Source: Botryllus schlosseri (lineage: Eukaryota > Chordata > Ascidiacea > Stolidobranchia > Styelidae). Taken from it: DNA of 23,540 nt. Shown here in pieces: positions 12,701 through 21,700 of this stretch; positions within the stretch are counted from its first letter, which is position 1; each line of letters begins with the position of its first letter. The notes under the pieces were generated by a model. It was not told where the DNA came from, did not search any database, and was given only the letters and a program-made list of their open reading frames with translations. The translations under genes and the position numbers were made by a program. The stretch spans positions 1 to 23,540 of the forward strand of contig ATSW01029527.1 of the NCBI GenBank assembly GCA_000444245.1. The letters are read 5' to 3'.

Positions 12701-15700
12701 CCGCTGTCCAGCACTTTGATTCTCACTTTGAACTTGTTTACGGAGATGCCGACTTGCGTGCCGTTGTGCAAGGTCCACATCACCCTCTGCGCCATCGTTT
12801 TGGGGGAGGGGGTGATGGTCGGACAGGGCAGGTTGACCGGAGTGCCCACGTCGGCGTTCAGACGCGCTGCAAAGACCGAGTTTAAATATTTTGAATTGAT
12901 GTTTGTCTGAAAGATCGAGTTCCCAAGTGATTCTTTGAGTCAAGTATCACTCGTTAAGACATCATAACAGTATGAATGCTGTGGAAAGGTCAAATGTGCA
13001 CCTTTTATGCGACCACAAACAATATAATGCCTGTTCTGTGTCATAGTAAGGATAATTTGGTGTTTTTTCGACCGTCCCTATCTCATTGAACTTTGTGACA
13101 ATAACGTTCGTAACTTTGTACTACATGTTTCCTATGTTGCGATACAACCAGTCGAGGTTTGAAGGCTTCCGTAGTCGAAAATAGCATCGAAACTATCATT
13201 TTCGTTGATAAATCAACTTTTAGTGGTAAGGAACATGTAATTTCAGTACTTGTAAAATCATGTTTCACTGCTCGACTAGATTCAGATTTGAGAACTCGAA
13301 TCATTGTGCACAGCAGTTAAAGCACCACTCACGGCTTATTTTGCATGAGATAGTGTTAAGCACATCTTTCACCAGTCTTCCTCTATACGTGTTGGGCGAA
13401 TAACACCGCGGACAAGAAACCGCGCACACGGACGGTCTTCTGGCCAACCAGCTGTAAATGTGATCGTATGCTTGATTATCGCGATCAAAATAGCCAATCA
13501 AACACAGTCCTGACCTTGCGAAGTATTTCAGACCGCAGTCGCATCTCAACAAGTTCCCTGTCAGGTTCAGTTCAGTTAGATTCGGGTTTCCGTCAAAAGT
13601 ACCTCGAGCTATTGTGTCAAGTTGGTTCCCAGATAAGTCCAGTTTCTGCGAGAGGGGGGATTATCGAAATTTCACGGCGGTGATATTTGATGATATGATT
13701 GTTGATATACAATGTTCTTTCCAATTCTCTACTAGTTGCTGACGATTACCCCTGATGAATGTCACCAGAAAAGATCAGGGTTCATAACTTAGATTAGAAT
13801 TAGATATCCAACATATCGTTCTAATCAGTCTAATTAGACAACTAGAACTATCAAAGTCTGGTGGAGGTCATGTTCTTGTGGGTAAGATAGTAAGTATGTA
13901 CTAAACAAGGCTGTAGCTAAGGAATCAGGAGATCGTAAAGCCAGCTCCAGTCATGAAAATATTCTTTGAGCATTTATTCTGACCAACCTGCAGCGATGTC
14001 AAGCCTTTGAAAGAATCTCCGTGTATTCCGATCAGCCTGCTGTTGGAAAGCAGCAGCATTCTCAGCATGCCAAGTCCCACAAATGCGTCTTTCTGTATGA
14101 CGTCGAAATTGTTGCCTGAGAGATCGACGCGCTGGACACTCGATAATTGGCGCAGTTTCGGGAAGCCAGGCATCCCGCGATCCAGTTTTATTTCCTTCAA
14201 TGGTGTTGATGATTATTTGGGTTGCCAAGACATTTAGGCTTGCGACACAATGACAAACGACAGTTAATCATGAGACATTTCAGCGTGTGACTTGAACCAG
14301 GGTTGTAATGACTCGAGTTCCAAATTTTCGTTTACTCGACTGGACTCTAGACATTTTCTTAAAAATGAGTTCTTCCATGTAACAATCAATCACACTAGTC
14401 TCTACCAGGTCTCAGATTGCAATGAAAATGGAATGGTGTATCTAGCCGGTTTGGAGAGGAATTTTTCAAGTTATTGCATGATAAGAAACAAGCTTTCATG
14501 CTCATTCAACCATTGAAGTTGAAAAAATGTAAAATTTGAAAACATCAAGTGCTATACAAACCATAACCTAATCCGAATTCTGCCATCACCCAACTCCAAA
14601 CTCCAAGTTTAAGCTCGCATGCTATCATGTCGCAAGATCGTATGCCCAAGGACAATTTATTTGACCGGTCTGGCGATTATTTGATGACTGCGTAAATGAT
14701 TGTTTGTGGTTATGAGAAGATAAGGTAGATCGATGATGTAATTATGATTTCATTGATCTTATCGCTGCCCTACTCCCCAGAGATCACTCACCTGCAGGTT
14801 CGCGAGATCATTGAATGCGTCTTCCGAGACAGACTTGAGTACCGACAGCTCACCCAGGTCTAGAGACGTCAGGGACGCCTGGAAGCCCCAGCTTTTGATG
14901 GCCTTAATGGGGTTGCGACGCAGACGGATGTCTTTGATTTGTTCAAAGTAGAGAAATGCTTTGCTCGGGACTTGTTCGATCCTGTTGTCTGTCAAGTCCA
15001 ATACTTGGAGATTTCGCAGCTGTTGGAACGCGGTGTCCTGTTTACAGGGGGTGAAAGTAGGCATCACTGGTGCTCAGAGTAGAAGTGACGACGTGAATTT
15101 ATATAGAAGTACTAGTATAAATAGCAATTTCTGATCAAGTAAAAAAAGAAAGTATTCTAGGCCTAAATTTCCCTAAAAAAACTAAACTACAGTAGAAGTA
15201 GAAGTGATCATAGTAGTCATTGATGGTGCTCAAGTGGAAGTAACGACATAAACTTATCCTCAGGTACATCTAGCAATTCGCAAGTACGTCAGTGAGTAAG
15301 TATTCTAGGCTTGGTCTTGCCTCAAAAACTGGAAACCAAAATAATACCGTGACTAAAAAATCTAAAATCATAATCAAGCAAGCAAAAGCAAAACCTACTT
15401 GGAGTACTTCGTTACTGACCGTCGATTACCTCTGTGTAGAACAGTGGTTCTCAACCTTTTTGTCTTCGCGGACCCCCACGAAGTTTTAGATGAAATTTAG
15501 CTCAATTATCGTGTAATCATCATCTGTCTTGTGCAAATGATAACTGTAGACTTGGTGATAAACAGCAACAAAATGAGTTTTCTTGAAATAAAATCATATA
15601 CTATTCACGTAGCAATTGGGTTGACTATTATTTCAAAGCTAATTCTGCAACTGCATTTCTTGAAATAGGAGGTCGTGTCTTGAAAATCCCCCCTTCGTTT

Positions 15701-18700
15701 TGATATGAAAAAGTGCCGGTAGTGGTGGTGAATGTAATTATAATGCCTCCGGCGACACATTTGGGGTATGATCGCAACAAATATGACACCAGAATTGTCG
15801 AAGAAATTCAATTAATGAGCATATAACGTCAAGCCTGTTCATTTCTATCTAGCAGCTTATCATGAAGTTATTATAGAAAAAGTGGTTGTGTATATCACAG
15901 GAGAAAATGAATTTTTGTAAACTTTCGAAGTCACCGTGATTGACCTTACTTAACCACCTTTTATCCACAATCCCCAACAAAACATCTCTAAACAGCAAAA
16001 TGTTTGTATCAGTAGGTCACTGGCAATTTAGCCATTAAAATGAGTTTGTACACTAGGATATTACATCTCAAATGACCATACCGTTGATCTGAGCTCTGCA
16101 GTTTTACTACTGAAGCGAAACTGCCTCGTGATTTGCCGTATTAAAAAAATACAAATTAGGTTATCAACTATTTTGAGGCTTCGCGGACCCCAGGTTGAGA
16201 ACCGCTGGTGTAGACGTGGTCTTAACTCATACCACTTGAGTAAATAATGCTAGTGGGGTACTTTGAAAAAGTAGCACTTCTTTGACGACTTCCTCTGCCT
16301 GTTGGTGCGTGTAACGTGACTTACCTCGATGTCCTGAATTTGGTTGCCCGTCAAGTTGAGCAGCCTCAAAGAAGCGAGCCCGACAAAGGCGCTTTGCTCC
16401 AGATGGGAGACATTATTGAAGGCAAGACTCAAGTTTACGGCTGATGTCGGAATTCTGGTCGGAACGACTCTAAACAACTGTCGGTCGCACGAAATCACCT
16501 GAGGAGAGAATTTGGCAGATCAGCACATCGCAAACCCAGAACAGAATTGGACAACTACAAAATGTTTAGCTTAGATCGCAATTACATTCCGATTGTGGCA
16601 AAAATTTTATTTATTGGGACAGATTAGGAAAAAAGCTCCATGAATTTATATTTCAAACAGTATTTGGAACCTCATTGAAGTCTTGTGCATATGAAAGGTT
16701 TATCAGCCCTAAATGCGACAATTTTTTGAAAAAAACTCCTTTTTACTAGGATAGCAACTCATCATAGTAAACCCATCCCCTGCTCCAGGGTTGTAATGAC
16801 TAATTGAGTCGTAATTTCTCGTTGACACGTCGTTTTCTTAAAAATGGATAATGACTCTGCCAAGTCATACGTCTCAATACATTTTATGTGACTTATTCCA
16901 AGTCTCGTATGTTAGCACCGATAATTGTAAAATAGGCCCAGAAACTGTCTTCTATGTGTTTAAATAAGCATGTTTAGAGGTGAGGAAACGTATGTTATGA
17001 ATCCAAAGCCTTTGATATCACCCAAGAGTTTCACAGAAGTGAGTTGAATATAACTTGAACTCGACACTGAGCAGTAAACATTATGACTTGGCTTCCGACT
17101 TGATTGGGTCGTAAATTGAAAGTGACTCTAGTCAAAACTATAAAAGTCTAATTGCCTTGTGACTCGGTTACAAGCCTGCCGTACTCACCTGAGAATTGTT
17201 CCCGCACGCGCACCCAGACGGACACAGTCCACTCAAGTCGGCGGCCACGCAATCAGCAGGCCCGCGACATAACCACAGATAAGTCATCAGCGCTATCCAG
17301 CTCTTTCCCGATGTGATACGAAGCTTGCGTGACGCAGGAGAGCAGCAATCCTTGCTGGTAGAGTTGTCTACGTGGGTCACTTGGCGACGGAAACCAACCC
17401 GTTTCGCTTTCACGCCGAAACTATTGGATTTTCTACGCGTGCTGCGAACGCATCCCGAAAACAAAGTCGCGTTTTGTACTATTATCGATTTTTCGTGAGG
17501 ATCAAGACAACGTGTTGGCAAAAATCCACGCGATTTACTTTGCAAATCCTTTTTGCCCGAAGCACAGCTGTTGCCAGGCTTGTCCCAACAGCTTACGATT
17601 TCCTGTCCAACTGTCCAACCCTTCTTAATGATGTTGCTTCCCTCTGTCTCGTGGTGACTGTCTTCGCTAAACGAACTTGTTATTGAACGCGATATCGTGT
17701 CGTAATCTCCAAATTTTGACGATTTGACGGCTCGTGAACTAGGTTCAAGCATGAAATATTCATCCCCGCTCGTAATCCCATCGCTCGGTTGTAGTACTTT
17801 GCGAAAAGGTCCGGTCATTTTAGAGTTGCCAGAATTTAATAGCCTTAGGTATACTGCAACTGGATATATGTACTTGTACGCTTTATGAATTATTGACGAC
17901 CTTCGAAATTCGCGCGGCCTGCGAGATTTAGGCCGAGCGCGCGCTAGGCTCGGACGGCCCGAGCCAGGCTCGATCCCCGCGACAAATCGATTCATTAGCC
18001 CGGATAACAGGCTAAGCCTGTTAAATGAACGCCTCTCGGCTAACTTTTTTCGGACTTGGTTTTGCGTTGATTGAGTTGAAAAAGCCTCGAGATCATTAGT
18101 TTGGAAAGACGAAATTAGCCGCGCCAATTTGTAATCGACTTCTAAACCCGCCTATATTGATCTGTAACCTATGTGATTTCCCTGGCGACTACGTCGCGCT
18201 CTAGGCTGACCTTACGTTATGCGTATCCGTACAATGCTATGTCCAATTACTACTCAAGTTTGTCCAATGTCCACATATGTAAAATAACTGCTTGAGAAGT
18301 CGTACGAAGACGTCGCTTTCAGGAAGTGTCATTGCGACGTCACAATCTAATAGTAGTGTCGTCTCGTCGACATTTTGAAACCGGTTCGATTTACAAGTAG
18401 CTTTAAATCTGTCTTCGTCCTGTTAATGTCGTTTTCCTGTTATCTGCGGTATGTTTTGTGGTATTCGTGATGTTTATCAACTACGATGGTTATTTGCAGC
18501 AAGCCTATATTCGTTCTTATTATAATTCCGTATGATAGCACGGCCCATGTCTAGGCCTTAATAATATACCGCTTGCGCGGATCAGATGGCGAGGAGGAGC
18601 CTGGATTAGGTCTACCATATGCCCTATTTTAGGAAGATTTGTCCTGTTTTCTCTCTAAAAATGTTCAAATGTCCCCATTTTTCGCATTTCGACGTGACTT

Positions 18701-21700
18701 TTAGGCGAGACGTATTTATATAAAAAAAAATGTAGCCGGCATATCAGTTTTATAAGTTTCGAGAATCTTGACGGTTGCATTGCATATAATTTCAATGATA
18801 TTTCGTGTAACTAGTTTCACGATCTCGTTATAAATGATCAATTATCATTCCTTACTGGAAAAAGTTGAGGGAACCGCAAAGTATTCATGGTCTGAATCTT
18901 AGAATTGTTTATAAGTTTTGTGTCTGTTTTGTAACTTTTGCCTGCGATTATCGAGGAAATGCGAAACATCAAACTAAAACGTTATATTTGCCAGCAAAAA
19001 TTTCCTTTTTTGGCGTTCCCAAATAGGGTAGGCCTGGTCTAGATAAACCTTCAACTCTGTAAATCTGTCAGCGCCCTGTTAATTACGTGACTTTGTTATC
19101 TGCGGTTTGTTTCCCACATCTTAACTTCCTTTATTTAGAACGTCTGCATCATCGTAGACCAACTGAGCACTGATTACACTTGAGACCTCGTTCGCTTCGC
19201 GAAAAATCTCAGCTAGAAATCTTTCTTCCCCCGATTTCAGGAAATCGATAGAGTTTTTAAACTTGTTGAGCTTCTAAAGGCCCGGCTGTCAATCGTAGCG
19301 TACCCGACATTTTGATCGGAAGCAGGCTAAGCCTACTTTCTTCCATCTATTTTCTATCAACTAGTTTGACTCGGCGTCGAAGTCATTATCGATCAGTGCG
19401 AACGAAAATCGATAAGGAACAGGCTTAAAAAGTTTTACGCGATCTACCGGAATCGTGAGAAAGTGTTGGGCTTGAATTACGGTCCGTGAGGGAGCCTTTT
19501 GTGGGGACGTTGACCCGCGTGTTAAGGTGGTCATTAACGTGAACTCATTCAAGTCTTGGAATCGGTATGGTTTGGTGGCGATTGAGATTTTGAGTTTATC
19601 GTGCGATGATGGTTATTCGAACTACGTCAAATGGTTGCCCGAGACTTTAAGCACAGCGTTTTCAACCTGGCGAACCCTTACGCTAATCTACAAGCCTACA
19701 AATTTCAGTCGCAAAATCGAAAATCCACCGCGTCGTTTCACGTTTAATACACTACTGTATAATACCATGATTTATGAGAAAAGACACTTTAGCATGATGA
19801 CTTTGTAACCCTGTATTTAACTCGAACTTGAGCCCGCATACTCGAGTGTCTTATGACGAATGATGTACGTTTGAATTTGGCATCAGTGACGTCAACCTGG
19901 TGTAATCTGTCATCCTAGGATAGCTTGGAATCTGGCTCAGACTCCCCCCATCATGGTACGGCGATCGTGTTTTCTCGGAAGCCTCCGAAGCGACAGAAAA
20001 TCGATCGACGCGACGCGCCTCAGAGCCAAGCGTGCAGTTGTTGATTTTATTTAGCCAACATGTCGCCCTGCTTCTCGATAGCACCTTAACAATCAACCAA
20101 TAACACACAGAGACAAACAGATACTTTTTTTTTAGCAAGAATCACGTCAGTAGACAGTACATATGATACAATACAGACGGGAAATCTGCGAATGCAGTGC
20201 ACTGCACAGTGCACAGCTGACAGCCAGATTAGACTAGAAATAGGCATTGTTCGAACAATCGTGGCTTCACGTAGACTACGTCATTGTTATAGTAATTGTA
20301 TCGGGGCGCTCTGATTGTTAGATTGTTATGTCAATTTTTGACCTTCGAGGGCGCCGTCGGGGTGGTTGTAGTGCCCTCACGAGATTGTGATTTGTATTTT
20401 CGGAATCTGTGTGACAATAGCTTTCATTCAAGACCACTTAAAAAAAATTGTGATCTTGTTGCATGAAGGGCTGCGTGAATTCGAGTACCCTAGTCATTCT
20501 AGATCTAGTATCTTTAGATCTAAAGATTTGGAATATTCAAATACTTCCTTTTTACGCGACCACCAACGCGCCAGTTATACATCTCATTAAAGATGGCATA
20601 TTTTCGACCATGCCTATTTCACTGCACCAGGCACGTAGTCAACCGAAAAATAAGGTGGGTTGACATAAAAGGGGGGGCTCGATTTTTTTTCGAATTTAGT
20701 AATATAGCATCAATTCATTAGGGTTAAGTACGCGCGTCAATAACGATTATACAACATCCTCGTGTTGAATATTATACGCGTATGATAAGCTTGTCGACCA
20801 GTCCGGAAGTGCTGTTAATTAGCGACTAACTGATCTGTCGCGAACAATTAAATACGCGCTCTTATCAAAGCGTCCTACGTCTAACGTAGCCTCGGCGACG
20901 ATTCACGCAAGTCAACTTGTACGGGTTTTATAATGTTCTAACATGACGCCGCTGGTGCAAGCCTTGACACAAAACTTCTGATGGTTATGTTCTAGTATTA
21001 TCGGAAATCAATTACGCATGCACGCACGAGACGCACATGTTTGCGGACATTCGATGTCATTCAGTTTCGAGATGCCACAAACGCTAATCAGCATATCCCT
21101 AACGGCATTTTATCCAGGCCGTCGGGAAATAGGAGCCAAAGCATGGTAGGCCCGAGACGCGGTAGTTAGGATAGCGATATCTTTCGTACTAGGCCTATTG
21201 CAGATGCGATTGTGTAGGTCAGCGATGATATCGTGCGCACCAAGCAATGCGGATGCGATTGTGTAGGCCAACGATGATATCGTGCGCACCGCGCCTATTG
21301 CAGATGCGATTATCCAAGCCAGCGGAAGCAGGCTTGTTGGAAACGCGATAAGTCAGGCTAGCGACAATTGCCGAGCGCGCGGCAATGACTGACCTAATTA
21401 CGCAATTAACTCGGCGGGAGATCATGTCGCGTTAAATTGTGCAGTGCAATGCGCGAGGACGAATCTCGGTAATTGGTAACACGCCTTCCGTTAATTGGCC
21501 GCGCGCAACTTGATAATACGACTTATTGAATTGCGACCGAGTATTAACATCAGAACGCTCATTTGAAAAGGTCGTGGTGTGTTCGCGTTTAAGGGTGGGG
21601 TTTCGCTCTTCTAAAGGAGGGGGTTTCGAACCCCACCTCCTGGGGCCCTGGCTACGCGCCTGCATTGCACTTCGTGATGATGCTGTGCGTAGCTTTGTAC

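Larger units (their letters stand above)
18128..20900. other. SND1 intron upstream of the nested gene; no gene recognised
   Basis: Expected to contain the lrrc4-like promoter and any noncoding first exon (minus strand), but no core promoter can be assigned. A ~55-base stretch around CTGTTAAT..CGT.....TGTTATCTGCGG occurs twice (about 18405-18460 and 19057-19110). A TGACGTCA octamer lies at 19887-19894. Short open frames at 19361-20138 and 20387-20663 have no recognisable product. Confidence 0.5.

Noticed and set aside
12515-12701. Open frame continuing upstream of the Ig exon 7 (residues such as [13 protein letters not shown])
   Set aside because: Three other phase-compatible acceptors exist, but only the one before 12514 gives an Ig F-strand region colinear with the NGL family; the rest is taken as intron.
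19361-20138. Minus-strand open frames of 63 and 95 codons and an overlapping plus-strand frame at 19527-19808
   Set aside because: No recognisable motifs, composition like surrounding noncoding DNA, and no clear splice context; treated as chance.
20387-20663. Plus-strand open frames of 66-67 codons
   Set aside because: They overlap each other in different frames across a palindromic AT-rich patch and show no homology or domain.
21219-21425. Minus-strand 68-codon frame with internally repeated peptide
   Set aside because: The repetition comes from the ~50-base DNA tandem repeat; there is no evidence for a protein.
21620-21650. GGGGTTTCGAACCCC, resembling a tRNA T-arm / B box
   Set aside because: No A box, acceptor pairing or cloverleaf could be found around it; similar sequence belongs to the R1 repeat core.
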